Of a DNA stretch of 64,000 nucleotides, positions 26,634 to 35,820 are shown in pieces. A program made the position numbers and the translations under genes. The stretch's first letter is position 1. Each line of letters opens with the position of its first letter. The notes beneath the pieces were generated by a model, which was not told the origin of the DNA, did not search any database, and saw nothing but the letters and a program-made list of their open reading frames with translations. Origin of the DNA: Gammaproteobacteria bacterium (lineage in GTDB: Bacteria; Pseudomonadota; Gammaproteobacteria; Eutrophobiales; Eutrophobiaceae); assembly GCA_026710545.1 (NCBI GenBank), contig JAPOQU010000093.1, positions 26,507 to 90,506 on the forward strand, in the 5' to 3' direction.

Positions 26634-27613
26634 TACACGTCATCGTCCTGGACGTACATGCCCCTGGAGCGGCGGTCGTGCCGGTCCCGGGGGTCCGTGT
26701 CAGGATTTTCAGCATTGACATCAACCCGCACCGGGCCGTCAAGCGCCGCTTGCAGCGAAGCAGCAATGGCGTCCCTGCTGTTGCTCAGCAGCACGTTGTC
26801 GGTATGGGACCGGGTCTCAAAGACGACCACCAACTCACCTTTCTGGCGCGCAATGACCACTTCGGTATCATTTAATACCGTATCCTTGACCTGGATGCGA
26901 ACTTCCCTGTCCTGCCCATGCTCAGCGGCAGACACCAGGATGCGTTGCGCGACGTCCGCGACCAGCTCGGAGGAAATCGCCGCCGGCGCGCTGGCCTCCA
27001 CGCGTTGCGCAGGGTCGGCCATGCGCGCCTGCGTCACCTGCGTCGCCAGCAGCTGTTGCAGGTCTTGCTGCGTTTCGACGCCTGCCTCGGCGCGGGTCTC
27101 GTCCGTGGTTTCCAGACCCGTAGTGTCTTTTTTGTCAGCTACGGTAGTGGTCATCTCACTCCCGCCTTCCTGCGCTTTGCCAGGTTCGCCCTGGAATGCA
27201 GCGGCGCGTGCGGCGGTGTCACTCCCGCTTTCCTGCACTTTGCCGGGTTCGCCCTGGAATGGGGCGGTGCGTGCGGCTGTATCGCTACCGCTTTCCCGCG
27301 CCCTGTCGGCGTCGCCCTGGAATGGGGCGGTGCGTGCGGCTGTATCACTTCCGCTTTCCCGCTCCCTATCGGCGTCGCCCTGGAATGGGGCGGCGCGTTC
27401 AGCGGATGTTTCGCCTCGCCGCGTTGTACCGGCAGGTTCTTTTGCAGTGTCGGACATGGCCTGCTTGAACAGGTCGGCGTCTTCCTGCAGGGCCGTATCG
27501 CTGCGTTCCGTCCGCCCGGCAGTGGCGCCCTCAGCAGGCGCAGGGGGGCGGTTAACGCCGACGGTGGCTGTTGGAGAAGCAGGGACTTTCATAACAGGCA
27601 TAGGTAAATTCAA
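26633..27613 (-). CDS. sctP: T3SS needle-length regulator SctP with tandem repeats
   Basis: The 326-residue hydrophilic protein has a disordered N-terminal half rich in Ala, Glu, Asp, Gly and Ser, and a C-terminal folded part (about 205-310: LVADVAQRILVSAAEHGQDREVRIQVKDTVLNDTEVVIAR...) like the substrate-specificity switch domain of YscP and FliK. Four 21-residue repeats (AAPFQGDADRERESGSDTAAR type) span residues 74-157. Position directly before sctQ matches the Ysc order. SctP measures the needle and switches SctU to later substrates. It heads the minus-strand operon; a shared regulatory element lies 41 bases upstream. Confidence 0.85.
   Translation of the reverse strand: MNLPMPVMKVPASPTATVGVNRPPAPAEGATAGRTERSDTALQEDADLFKQAMSDTAKEPAGTTRRGETSAERAAPFQGDADRERESGSDTAARTAPFQGDADRARESGSDTAARTAPFQGEPGKVQESGSDTAARAAAFQGEPGKAQEGGSEMTTTVADKKDTTGLETTDETRAEAGVETQQDLQQLLATQVTQARMADPAQRVEASAPAAISSELVADVAQRILVSAAEHGQDREVRIQVKDTVLNDTEVVIARQKGELVVVFETRSHTDNVLLSNSRDAIAASLQAALDGPVRVDVNAENPDTDPRDRHDRRSRGMYVQDDDV
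27143..27394 (-). repeat. Four 63-base in-frame tandem repeats in sctP
   Basis: Four consecutive units encode 21-residue repeats beginning A/TAPFQG and ending SGSDTAAR. Units 1 and 2 share the core GDADR; units 3 and 4 share GEPGK, showing stepwise duplication. The last copy is the most diverged. Confidence 0.9.
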
Positions 27614-27957
27614 CTCAAATATTACAATTCTATTATTCTTGAAAGCATTTCGCTGTGAGTATTTCGGTAAGTCTGTGAGAAAAACTCACATAACAGACCC
27701 TTGCAGTTGGGGGTCGTTCAGGTTATTGCGGCAGAATCCCCAACCCGTAAAATTCCACTTGAAAGAATCAGCAAGCCAATCTATATTGTCGGATAATTGT
27801 TTCAACCAAACCGGCGTCGCATGAGTTCATCATGCTCGGAACTGGGTTCAACCAGACTGAGCGGGCCCAGGGACGGATAAAGCCGCTCAGTGCAATAGCG
27901 ATTCTCTCATTTCGGGCCACGTCGGTAGTCCGGTTTTTGGTTTCAGGGTAAGCGTCC
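27614..27957. promoter_or_regulatory. Divergent regulatory region between sctP and the phosphatase/kinase gene
   Basis: This 344-base gap holds no credible gene. It contains the shared element at 27654-27740 and AT-rich stretches next to the sctP start. It should hold the promoter of the sctP operon (minus) and possibly that of the regulator-sctN-sctO unit (plus). I could not fix -35 and -10 boxes. Confidence 0.6.
27654..27740 (-). promoter_or_regulatory. Shared T3SS regulatory element, copy 1
   Basis: The element begins with a TGTGAG half-site. Twenty bases later comes the palindrome TGTGAG-N5-CTCACA (27674-27690), and it ends in a GGTTATT...GGCAGAA tail. The same arrangement with the same spacings occurs at 37276-37363. 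Read on the minus strand, it sits 41 bases before the sctP start codon. The inner dyad resembles a CRP site but has a seven-base spacer between TGTGA and TCACA instead of six. Confidence 0.7.
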
Positions 27958-30285
27958 ATGGAGAATTCGAGCAAAGCGCAGGCTCAGCAGGGGAGCGCCT
28001 CCCGGTTGAGTCTGGAGTATAAACTTTATTACTGGTTATGCCTGCTCCTTGTCCTGCTGACTGTTTTTTCAACCGGAATCACCCTGTACAGGTCTCTCTA
28101 CGACGTTGTTGATAATGTATACCACTATTCCAACCAGTTGCTGGAACGGGCCGACGGGATACTCGTCACCGAGCTCCATGAACTCGAAGAATTTGCCGCG
28201 CTCAGCGTTGATGACCTGCGCGACCATCACGCCGGCGGAAGACCCTACGATGAATTCCAGGTTGCCAACTATCACCGGGATGGGCTGGAGTTCCTCGTTT
28301 TATCCCCACAACCGCAGGTCAGCCGGACGCTCCGCTACACCAGCCACGTGCTGGATGATGAAATTATCACTGTGACCGAACAACTGCCGCCGGCAAGCCC
28401 GCTGGCGCAGGCGATAAAGCATCAAGTCACCGTCAACGGCGCCACTTCCCGCTGGGGCAAACCGTTTCACCTGGCGCAGGGAGACTGGTTGTTGCCCTAT
28501 TATCTCAGCCTCTCAGCGGACCGGCTGTTCGTTCTCATCGTGCCGCTGGAGGTGCTGTACAGCCACCTGAATGAACTTGATTTCATTAAGGAAATTTCCA
28601 CCTTCCTGGTGCTGGCGCAGCAGGGCGGCGGGGCGCAGCGGACGCTCGTCGGCATATCTTCGCAGCCGCCCGCCCCGGGTTATCTGGACTTCGTCGATGT
28701 CAGTGAGGTTATCCACAGGCGGCCGTCGGCCTGGTCTGTGCTGGTGTCGGGCGCAAGCGACATTGTCCTGTACCACCCCGATGCCCTGCTGTCCGACCTC
28801 TATCTCGGCCTGTCACATGACATCGCCGAAGTGTATGAACGCCTGCAATACCACCTGCTGCAGACGTTTTTGTTGACGCTCGCCGGCGTGGGGATGTTCT
28901 TCATATTGATCAGGCGCGTGTTCAAATCCTTTTCTCGCTCCCTGGACGAGCTCCAGGAGCAGCTGACTGTCACCAGCGAAGATGACCACCTGGAATTCAG
29001 GCTGCCGGAAAACCAGCGTTACCGGGAGTTTGCCCAGATCGCGCATGCGATCAATCACATGTTCAAACGCTTGCAAGGCGATGTGACCGACCTGCAACAG
29101 GAGACCAGGAAGTCCGCGGCGCTGGCCAACGAGCTGGCTATCGCCGGGAGCATCCAGCAGAATCTGTTGCCGGATGATGCCGGCCTCGACAGGATCAACA
29201 GCGAGCGCCGCGTTGACATCGGCGCGCTGCTGACGCCGGCAACCACCGTCGCCGGCGATTTTTACTATGTGATACCCCGGGTCGACGGGAAACTGCTGCT
29301 TGCCGTCGGCGACGTGTCGGGCAAGGGGGTTGCCGCCGCCCTGGTGGCCAGCGATTGTGTAAACCTGATCGAGTTCTACGGCGAGGGTTTGTCCCCGGAG
29401 ATATTGCTGGAAAAAGTAAACAGTATTCTGTACCGGAAATTTGCCGACCAGTCGATGTTTGTTACCTTGTTCTGCGCCCTGCTGGACCCGGAGTCCGGAG
29501 AGCTGGTACACAGCAGCGCCGGTCATGAACCCCCGTTATTGTGCCGGGTCGGGGACAACCGGATCACCCGCCTTGCCGTTGAACCGGGCATGGCCCTGGG
29601 TTTTCTGGCCGACACCGTCTATCATTCCCAAACCACCAGGCTGGAACAGGACCAGGTGTTGTTGCTGTACACCGACGGACTGGACGGCGGCGTCGAGTTG
29701 CAGAACAATTCCCTCGAACTGCCCCTGCCCCTGGGCGTTGAGACATTGCATAACAGGATGCTGGAGAATGTCGATTTGCAGACCCGGCTGCACTGCATCA
29801 ACCAAGCAGCCATCCGCAAGCAGGGGGGGCAACTCTACGATGATATCACCTTGCTGGGGATCGCCCTGGAAACAAGTGGTTACCGGTCTTTTCACGTTCC
29901 GCCGGAACGGGGCCAGGCCGGCGTGGCAATCAGCAGGCTGCGCGCCCTGCTCGCCGACCCGCAGGGCGCGTCCGCCTGCAGCGACACCCTCAGCATTGTG
30001 CTGGATGAATGGGTGAGTAACCTGGTAAAGTACGCTGAAGTTGACAGCCACATTGTTGTTTGTGTGCGTTGTTCCGGGGAAGGAGTCGATTTGGAAATCA
30101 TTGCCAGTTGCAACAGCCCGTTCAATCCGCTGGAGGCGCCGGAAGTCGATATCGACGAATACATGGAGGCCGGCGCCATCGGCAAGCTGGGCATCCACAT
30201 GATGCGCAACCTGACTGATGAGCTGAGCTATGACTCGGATGGAACCTGGACCAGGCTCAAGGCGCGGGTGAATTATGCGCTATAA
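27958..30285 (+). CDS. Membrane PP2C (SpoIIE/RsbU-type) phosphatase fused to RsbW-like kinase domain
   Basis: The 775-residue protein has a membrane helix at about residues 24-44, a periplasmic sensor region, a second helix near 300-322 and a HAMP-like linker. A SpoIIE-type PP2C phosphatase domain follows ([13 protein letters not shown], then metal aspartates in [10 protein letters not shown] and AVGDVSGKG). The C-terminal HATPase domain has an N-box [11 protein letters not shown] and [17 protein letters not shown]. In partner switching such phosphatases and RsbW-like kinases act oppositely on a STAS antagonist; Bordetella BtrU/BtrW/BtrV controls a T3SS this way. Here the two enzymes are one chain, and a STAS gene lies at 54361-54696. 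The gene overlaps sctN by 11 bases. Confidence 0.88.
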   Translation: MENSSKAQAQQGSASRLSLEYKLYYWLCLLLVLLTVFSTGITLYRSLYDVVDNVYHYSNQLLERADGILVTELHELEEFAALSVDDLRDHHAGGRPYDEFQVANYHRDGLEFLVLSPQPQVSRTLRYTSHVLDDEIITVTEQLPPASPLAQAIKHQVTVNGATSRWGKPFHLAQGDWLLPYYLSLSADRLFVLIVPLEVLYSHLNELDFIKEISTFLVLAQQGGGAQRTLVGISSQPPAPGYLDFVDVSEVIHRRPSAWSVLVSGASDIVLYHPDALLSDLYLGLSHDIAEVYERLQYHLLQTFLLTLAGVGMFFILIRRVFKSFSRSLDELQEQLTVTSEDDHLEFRLPENQRYREFAQIAHAINHMFKRLQGDVTDLQQETRKSAALANELAIAGSIQQNLLPDDAGLDRINSERRVDIGALLTPATTVAGDFYYVIPRVDGKLLLAVGDVSGKGVAAALVASDCVNLIEFYGEGLSPEILLEKVNSILYRKFADQSMFVTLFCALLDPESGELVHSSAGHEPPLLCRVGDNRITRLAVEPGMALGFLADTVYHSQTTRLEQDQVLLLYTDGLDGGVELQNNSLELPLPLGVETLHNRMLENVDLQTRLHCINQAAIRKQGGQLYDDITLLGIALETSGYRSFHVPPERGQAGVAISRLRALLADPQGASACSDTLSIVLDEWVSNLVKYAEVDSHIVVCVRCSGEGVDLEIIASCNSPFNPLEAPEVDIDEYMEAGAIGKLGIHMMRNLTDELSYDSDGTWTRLKARVNYAL

Positions 30286-31597
30286 CCTCGACTACATTAC
30301 CGACGCCATGGGCAGGCTCACGCAGGAGATACAGTTGTTCAAACTGCGCGGCAGCGTGTTGAAGGTCACGGGCACCCTGATCCGGGCCAGTGTGCCCAGC
30401 GCCCGCATCGGCGAGCTGTGCGAGCTGCAAAATCCCGGCTCGGAAGAGACGGTGATGGCGGAGACCGTGGGTTTTGACGGGCGCGAGGCGATACTCAGTC
30501 CCATCGGCAAAATGACCGGCATTTCCAACGCCACGCAAATCACGCTCACGGGCGAGGTGCAGAGCGTCGCGGTCGGCCCGCAACTGCTCGGCAAGGTGCT
30601 TAACGGGCTGGGCGTGCCCATCGGCGAACCTCCCATCAAGACCAGGACCTATTACCCGGTGCTGGCGGAGCCGCCGGACCCGATGACGCGCAAGGTGATT
30701 GCGCAGCCGGTCACTACCGGGCTGCGCGCCCTGGACAGCGCCATCACCCTGGGCGAGGGCCAGCGCATGGGTATCTTTGCCGCCGCCGGCGTCGGCAAGA
30801 GCACCTTGTTGTCCATGCTGCTGCGGCAGACCAGCGTGGACGTGGTGGTGATGGCGCTCATCGGCGAGCGCGGGCGGGAGGTGCGCGAATTTATCGAGCA
30901 CGACATCGGCGAGGAGGGGCTGAAGCGTTCGGTGCTGGTTGTCGCCACGTCCGACAAAAATTCCCTGGAACGGCAGAAGGCGGCTTACGTGGCCACCGCG
31001 GTTGCCGAATATTTTCGCGACCAGGGCAGGAGCGTGCTGCTGCTGATGGATTCGGTGACCCGGTTTGCCCGCGCCCAGCGTGAAATCGGGCTGGCCCTGG
31101 GCGAGCCGCCGGCGCGGCGCGGCTTTCCGCCTTCGGTATTCAGCGAACTGCCGAAACTGCTGGAACGCGCCGGCAATTCGGACAAGGGCTCCATCACCGC
31201 GTTATATACGGTGCTGGTTGAGGGCGATGATATGACCGAACCGGTCGCGGATGAGACCCGTTCAATACTGGACGGCCACATCATCCTTTCGCGCCAGATG
31301 GCCGAGGCCGGGCATTACCCGGCGATTGACGTCACCGCCAGCGTGAGCCGGGTCATGACGGCGATTACCGACAAGGAGCACCAGCGCCTGAACCAGCGCA
31401 TGCGCGAGTTGCTGGCCAAGCGCAAGGAAATTGACCTGCTGGTCAAGGTGGGCGAATACAAACCCGGCGCGGACGCCCTGGCGGACGAGGCTATCGCCAA
31501 GTACGACCGGATCAATGAATTCCTGCGCCAGGGCCACGGCGAAACGGATTCCATACCGAACGTGCTCGAGCGCTTGCGCGCCGTCATTGACGGGTGA
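30275..31597 (+). CDS. sctN: T3SS ATPase SctN
   Basis: The 440-residue protein matches the FliI/YscN F1-type ATPase: Walker A in [14 protein letters not shown] (166-179), [13 protein letters not shown] with the catalytic Glu, Walker B in [26 protein letters not shown], and the C-terminal helical domain that binds chaperone-effector complexes. The hexamer releases chaperones and helps unfold cargo at the gate. It is translationally coupled to the partner-switching gene upstream, which ties regulator and machine in one transcript. sctO follows after 24 bases. Confidence 0.97.
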   Translation: MRYNLDYITDAMGRLTQEIQLFKLRGSVLKVTGTLIRASVPSARIGELCELQNPGSEETVMAETVGFDGREAILSPIGKMTGISNATQITLTGEVQSVAVGPQLLGKVLNGLGVPIGEPPIKTRTYYPVLAEPPDPMTRKVIAQPVTTGLRALDSAITLGEGQRMGIFAAAGVGKSTLLSMLLRQTSVDVVVMALIGERGREVREFIEHDIGEEGLKRSVLVVATSDKNSLERQKAAYVATAVAEYFRDQGRSVLLLMDSVTRFARAQREIGLALGEPPARRGFPPSVFSELPKLLERAGNSDKGSITALYTVLVEGDDMTEPVADETRSILDGHIILSRQMAEAGHYPAIDVTASVSRVMTAITDKEHQRLNQRMRELLAKRKEIDLLVKVGEYKPGADALADEAIAKYDRINEFLRQGHGETDSIPNVLERLRAVIDG

Positions 31598-31621
31598 GGA
31601 CGCTAGTACCAGGCGGGCGCC

Positions 31622-32089
31622 GTGTTCAAACAGATTTTCACCATCAAAAAGCGCCGCGAGGATAACGCCGTGAAGGCGGAACGCATCTCCCGGCTTAACC
31701 TTGAACAGGCGGTGGCCGCAGTGCAGGCCGAGGTTCAGCGTAAATCAGACTATGAGCAATGGGCTGTCACCGAGAGAGCGCGCTTGTTTGAGCAACTGCA
31801 ACAACACGAGGCGATAAAATACAACGACCTGATGCAATGGAACGCCCAGGTCGCCGACATCAAACAGGGCCGGATCGATATTGAAGAGCGGATCGTCGCG
31901 CTGGAGCATGAACGCGAGCAGAAGAAGGCGGCGCACGAACAGGCGGCGCTGCAACGGCAGGCCGCCGAACGGGAGGCCATCCGGTTTGAAGAACTGGTCA
32001 GGGAAGAAGAACGCGAAGAACGAATGGAACAGGAGCGTTACGAAGAACGCGAAATGGAAGATTTCCGCCCCCCGGCGGAGTTGGCCTGA
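31622..32089 (+). CDS. sctO: T3SS central stalk protein SctO
   Basis: The 155-residue protein starts at a GTG (MFKQIFTIKKRRED...). It is almost entirely a charged coiled coil rich in Glu, Arg, Gln and Ala, as in YscO, InvI and FliJ. SctO is the stalk that turns in the SctN hexamer and links it to SctV. Sequence conservation in this family is poor; the assignment rests on size, coiled-coil character and position directly after sctN. The C-terminus is unusually acidic and arginine-rich. Confidence 0.85.
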   Translation: MFKQIFTIKKRREDNAVKAERISRLNLEQAVAAVQAEVQRKSDYEQWAVTERARLFEQLQQHEAIKYNDLMQWNAQVADIKQGRIDIEERIVALEHEREQKKAAHEQAALQRQAAEREAIRFEELVREEEREERMEQERYEEREMEDFRPPAELA

Positions 32090-32166
32090 CCTGGAAAGAG
32101 CGCCGGGAAGGTATGGGTGAGAATCGGGGCCAGGCGCAGCAGCTGCGCGCCGCGGCGCAATAACGA

Positions 32167-33465
32167 TTACTTGCGGAGAAGATTGTGATGCAGGTAATCG
32201 GATACCACCTTCCGGGCCGATGATTTCACCTCATTGTACTTGAATAACCCGTCATGCCGTTGAATTGCTTCCTCTATCGTAGAGAACAGTTCTTCCGTAG
32301 GAACGGTTTCCAGGTGCGACGTGGGGAACCCGGCTTTCTTAAACTGGTCCACTCCTTCTTGGTACCACTTATCGACCCGTTTTTGCACAACCCAGTGCGC
32401 GGTTTTTTCGTTAGTCAACCTGACGAGTTGATCCTGGCTGGATACCTTTCCGGCCGCGATCAACTGCTGCATTTGCTCGCGCACTTCGGGGTGCACGCCT
32501 TTCAACTGCCGCGCCAGCGCCTTTGCGGCAGTCCTGTCCACAGTCCGGTCAAGGGGCGCCTCGCGGACCGGCGGGGCCACTTCTTCATACACCGCCCCGG
32601 GTTCCGTATACAACGCCTCGCCTTGCTGCATATCCTCGTATACGTCCCCGCTCATGTCCTCGTAGGTTTCCTGCGCGCCGCTCATGTCTTCGTACAGGTC
32701 CGCGTCCTGCCTTGCTGAGGCGCGCACATAATCGTACTCACCGTCGTCCCGGTCCACCGAGCCGCTCATGTCCTCGTACAGGTCCGCGTCCTGCCCCGCC
32801 GGGGCGCTCATCTCCACGTACACGTCCGCGTCCTGGCCTGCTGAAGTGCGTGCGTAGGAATATGCGCCTTCGTCATCGCCCTGGACCTGTGCGCCGCTCA
32901 TGTCCTCGTAGGTCTCCTGCTCGCCGCTCATGTCTTCGTACAGGTCCGCGTCCTGCCTTGCCGGGGCGCGCACGTCATCGTATTCGCCATCGCCCCGGTC
33001 CACCGGACCGCTCATGTCCTCGTACAGGTCCGCGTCCTGCCCCGCCGGGGCGCGCATCTCCATGTACACGTCCGCGTCCTGGCCTGCTGAAGAGCGTGCG
33101 TAGGAATATGCGCCTTCGTCATCGCTTTCGCCCTGGACCTGCGCGCCGCTCATATCCTCGTATATCTCCTGTGCGCCGCTCATGTCCTCGTATGTTTCCT
33201 CCGCTCCTGCCGGGGTGTCTGAGTCCAGAAACCGCGCAAGCGCGTTCTGCGCCGTCTCCTGGCGGCGCGTCCGGTCAAAAGGCAGGTCGCGCAGGGGTTC
33301 ACCGGCCGACTGACTGAATTGAACCATGCGCCCGGGCAAGTCCGGATGCGACAGTCGAGCAGCGCTGCTTCCCGTATTTTGTGTTTCCGGCTGCCTGCTT
33401 CTCCCTGCTTCAGTAAGGTTTGGAAGTGAAGTGGCGCCTGACAGAGTTCCGCTGGTTACCGGCAT
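32167..33465 (-). CDS. E1: predicted T3SS effector with tandem YxxM tyrosine motifs
   Basis: The 432-residue acidic protein has three parts. Residues about 38-82 (LSHP...RRQETAQNALARFLDS) match the same part of E2 and may bind the chaperone. Residues 91-296 hold 20 tyrosines in two 82-84 residue repeats. Eleven are YxxM (nine YEDM, one YMEM, one YVEM), the others YSYA, YDDV, YDYV, YTEP and YEEV. Residues 311-432 are a folded domain (QLVRLTNEKTAHWV, RVDKWYQEG) found twice in E2 and diverged in E6. YxxM is the known docking motif of PI3-kinase p85 SH2 domains once phosphorylated, so I infer phosphorylation in an animal host cell. Start ATG 33465 follows GGGGGAAC. Last gene of the E3-chaperone-E2-E1 unit. 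Confidence 0.8.
   Translation of the reverse strand: MPVTSGTLSGATSLPNLTEAGRSRQPETQNTGSSAARLSHPDLPGRMVQFSQSAGEPLRDLPFDRTRRQETAQNALARFLDSDTPAGAEETYEDMSGAQEIYEDMSGAQVQGESDDEGAYSYARSSAGQDADVYMEMRAPAGQDADLYEDMSGPVDRGDGEYDDVRAPARQDADLYEDMSGEQETYEDMSGAQVQGDDEGAYSYARTSAGQDADVYVEMSAPAGQDADLYEDMSGSVDRDDGEYDYVRASARQDADLYEDMSGAQETYEDMSGDVYEDMQQGEALYTEPGAVYEEVAPPVREAPLDRTVDRTAAKALARQLKGVHPEVREQMQQLIAAGKVSSQDQLVRLTNEKTAHWVVQKRVDKWYQEGVDQFKKAGFPTSHLETVPTEELFSTIEEAIQRHDGLFKYNEVKSSARKVVSDYLHHNLLRK
32668..33168 (-). repeat. Two long in-frame tandem repeats in E1
   Basis: Two units of 252 and 246 bases encode residues 100-183 and 185-266, nearly identical in protein. Within each unit a shorter QDAD-[LV]-Y module recurs three times, so the array grew by nested duplication. 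Further single YEDMSG modules flank the units on both sides. Confidence 0.9.
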
Positions 33466-33482
33466 CGTAGTTCCCCCATAGT

Positions 33483-35231
33483 TTACCTGCCGGACGGCGC
33501 GCCCTGCAGGTAGTTGCGTATTATCGCGCGCGCCCCCGATTTAACGTCGTCGTAGCCGTACAGTCCCTCTTGGTTTTCAATGGAGTCCATGATCATCCCG
33601 ACCAGGTCTTCAGGGACGGTTCCCTGCCGGGGCGCAGCGAGGCCGGCGCGATCCAGCCCCTCCGCGTACCACTGGCCGATGCGGTTGTTCTGCACCCAGG
33701 CCGCGGTTTTCTCGTTGGCCAGCCTGGTGAGCTGGCCGCGCCCGGACACTGTTCCGCCGGCAATCAGCTGTTTCATTTCCGCCTGCACCTCGGCGCGCAC
33801 GCCTTTCAGCTCCTGCGGCAACAAGGTGTCGCCGGCCACCGCGCCGTACAGGTGGGCGCGCACCGTCTCCCGGGCCGCCGACTTGATATCGTCATAGGCG
33901 AACACGCCGTCATGACCTTGAATGAGTTCCTCTATCTTCTCGAACAGCTCATCCGGCGGAGCAGTTTCCAGCTTCGCAACGGGCGCCCCGGCTTTCCGGG
34001 CCTCGGCCAGTCCTTCCCGGTACCACTGTTCGCCCCGGTTGTTCACAACCCAGTCCGCCGTCTTTTCGTTAATCAAGCGGGTGAGTTCATCCCGGCCCTG
34101 CACCTTCCCGTCCGCAATCTCCTGCTGCACCTGCTTGCGAACTTCGCCGCGCACGCCTGTCACTTGCCGCAACAGCGCCTTCACCTCGGCCTTGTCCCCG
34201 CTACCGGCCGCCTCCCGGCGCCCGGCTTCCGCCGGTATTTCGGGCAGGGGCGAACCGGGTTCCCGCGTGCCCGGCAGGACACTCGCATAGACCTGCTCCG
34301 ACTCGCCGCGCGCGGGTCCAGCTTTGGCTGTCTCCTGCTGTGCGGCTTCCGGCGGCAGTTCGGGCAGGGGCGAATCGGGTTCCCTCGTCACGGCAAGGGT
34401 ATCGTCATATACCTCATCCACCCGGGGCTGCACGTCTTCATATACCGCCTCCGTTTGCGCCTGCACGTCTTCATATACCGTCTCCGTTTGGGGTTGCATG
34501 TCTTCGTACACCTCATCCGCTGCGGACGTGGCGTTTCCATACAAGGGTTCCGGCGTTGTGTCCTGTCCCGTTACGTTCTCATACACTTGCGCGCCCGGCT
34601 GCGGCGCGTTTTCGTAATGCCGCTCCGCCTCCCGGTCCTGCCGCGCAACTTCCGCATTCGCCCCCTGCTCCAGCGCCACCTTCTCGAACACCGAGCGAAA
34701 CTGTCCGGGCATTTTTTTCACCAGGCCTGCGTCTTCCTGCAACACATTCTCATGCTGTTCCCGGCCAGCCTCCTGCAGGCTGCCGTGTTCCGCTCCCGGC
34801 GCAGCGCTTGCGGGCGTCTTCGTCCCCCGGTAAACATCCCCCAGGGTCTCGCGCGGAGCCAGGGCGTCCAGCGCGGCAGACAGATCAACCTGCGCCAGCA
34901 AATTGAGAACCTCCCTGCCGGTAAGTACGGACGCGTCGGGGCGGTCTTGAATGATGTCGGCGACGGAGTGTGAGCCAGGTGAGTCAAGCAACCGCAGCAA
35001 TGCGTTTACCGCCGCTTCCTGGCGCCGCGCCCGAACCGGGTCGGGACGCACTAAATGGAGTTTTTCTCCGATGGAGCGAAAAAATTGAGCGACGCGGTCC
35101 TGCCATTTCGGATGCGTCAGCCGTTCATTTTCCTTTCCTTCATTGCGCAGTTCCAACGGCTTTTCGCCGGCCAGTTCGGCGGCGCGCTGAAAAGAAGCCA
35201 GGCTCTGTCGCGTTGTGATATTGGTCGCCAT
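33483..35231 (-). CDS. E2: predicted T3SS effector with varied tyrosine motifs and two copies of the shared domain
   Basis: The 582-residue protein shares its N-terminal module (38-85, LTHPKWQDRVAQFF...RRQEAAVNALLRLLDS) with E1. Residues 200-320 carry spaced tyrosine motifs: YENA (206), YENV (217), YGNA (231), YEDM (242), YEDV (253, 264), YDDT (275) and YASV (315), plus two copies of TRExxSPLPE-[LI]-P. YxN motifs are the known Grb2-type SH2 sites and YEDM a p85 type. Residues about 346-465 and 471-580 are two copies of the domain ending E1. I infer a secreted scaffold phosphorylated by host kinases. It is 75 bases after a CesT-type chaperone gene and 17 bases before E1. Confidence 0.8.
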   Translation of the reverse strand: MATNITTRQSLASFQRAAELAGEKPLELRNEGKENERLTHPKWQDRVAQFFRSIGEKLHLVRPDPVRARRQEAAVNALLRLLDSPGSHSVADIIQDRPDASVLTGREVLNLLAQVDLSAALDALAPRETLGDVYRGTKTPASAAPGAEHGSLQEAGREQHENVLQEDAGLVKKMPGQFRSVFEKVALEQGANAEVARQDREAERHYENAPQPGAQVYENVTGQDTTPEPLYGNATSAADEVYEDMQPQTETVYEDVQAQTEAVYEDVQPRVDEVYDDTLAVTREPDSPLPELPPEAAQQETAKAGPARGESEQVYASVLPGTREPGSPLPEIPAEAGRREAAGSGDKAEVKALLRQVTGVRGEVRKQVQQEIADGKVQGRDELTRLINEKTADWVVNNRGEQWYREGLAEARKAGAPVAKLETAPPDELFEKIEELIQGHDGVFAYDDIKSAARETVRAHLYGAVAGDTLLPQELKGVRAEVQAEMKQLIAGGTVSGRGQLTRLANEKTAAWVQNNRIGQWYAEGLDRAGLAAPRQGTVPEDLVGMIMDSIENQEGLYGYDDVKSGARAIIRNYLQGAPSGR

Positions 35232-35306
35232 TATCGTTCTTCCAATAATGGTAATCGGGCCGCGGCCGGGCCGGATATTATACCGGCGGCTGCGAAGGGC
35301 GCCCGG

Positions 35307-35774
35307 TCAAACCCTGCCGTGGCGCTCCCAATCACCCTGGGTTTCATCGCGGTCCGTTTCAAGCGCAACAAACGCAACCATTGAGGCCACCGAGTCGGTC
35401 CATTTCTCCGCCGCGTCAACGAATTCCTTTACCAGCTTGTCGAAGCGCACTCCATCCAGGGATTGCAGGGGCACGCGGCGCAGCAGCACAACCTTCCCCT
35501 CGGTGTTCATGGCAAGGTGGGCCCCGTGCAGTCCGTCCTGCTCGAAATTGGCCTGGGCGATCATCAAGGCGATGACGGCCAGGCGCTGTTCGTCTTCCAC
35601 GGAAAACAGCCAGGACGCAAAACACACGTCACCGGCCGCCTCGTCCAGGGCTACCTGTATGTTGAGCTTGTCGTCAAACAGCAGGTTTGCCGGCTGTTGC
35701 GCCAGTAATGGCTGCGCGGCCAGGCCGACAGATTCGGCATAACCGGCCAGCAGGTTTTCAAATACATTCCGCAT
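35307..35774 (-). CDS. CesT-family T3SS chaperone (for E2/E1, perhaps E3)
   Basis: The 155-residue acidic protein has the class I chaperone layout: N-terminal helix (NVFENLLAGYAESVGL), a strand-rich middle with NLLFDDKLNIQVALDEA, the LHGAHLAMNTEGKVVLLRRVPLQSLDG loop typical of CesT proteins, and a C-terminal helix. It sits between E3 and E2 on the same strand, the classic chaperone-effector arrangement, so E2 and E1 (which share an N-terminal module) are the likely clients. Confidence 0.85.
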   Translation of the reverse strand: MRNVFENLLAGYAESVGLAAQPLLAQQPANLLFDDKLNIQVALDEAAGDVCFASWLFSVEDEQRLAVIALMIAQANFEQDGLHGAHLAMNTEGKVVLLRRVPLQSLDGVRFDKLVKEFVDAAEKWTDSVASMVAFVALETDRDETQGDWERHGRV

Positions 35775-35820
35775 GGTCGTTGTTACTCATAGTGTTGTAT
35801 CGTCCTGTGTGACAAGTGGG

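Noticed and set aside
27143..27394. Regular repeats that could suggest a CRISPR array
   Set aside because: Units are contiguous, in-frame and encode protein, with no unique spacers and no cas genes; the same applies to 32668-33168.
27674..27690. Classical CRP binding site
   Set aside because: TGTGA and TCACA are separated by seven bases rather than six, and the arms extend to TGTGAG/CTCACA; treated as an unknown operator instead.
26658..27824. 388-codon plus-strand open frame antisense to sctP
   Set aside because: It is a serine/arginine-rich shadow of the sctP repeats; sctP fits the operon and family.
32112..32162. 16-codon frame after sctO
   Set aside because: Too short, no family resemblance, likely chance.
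32523..33317. Arg/Pro-rich plus-strand open frame across the E1 repeats
   Set aside because: The repeats keep both strands open; only the minus strand gives family-like modules shared with E2.
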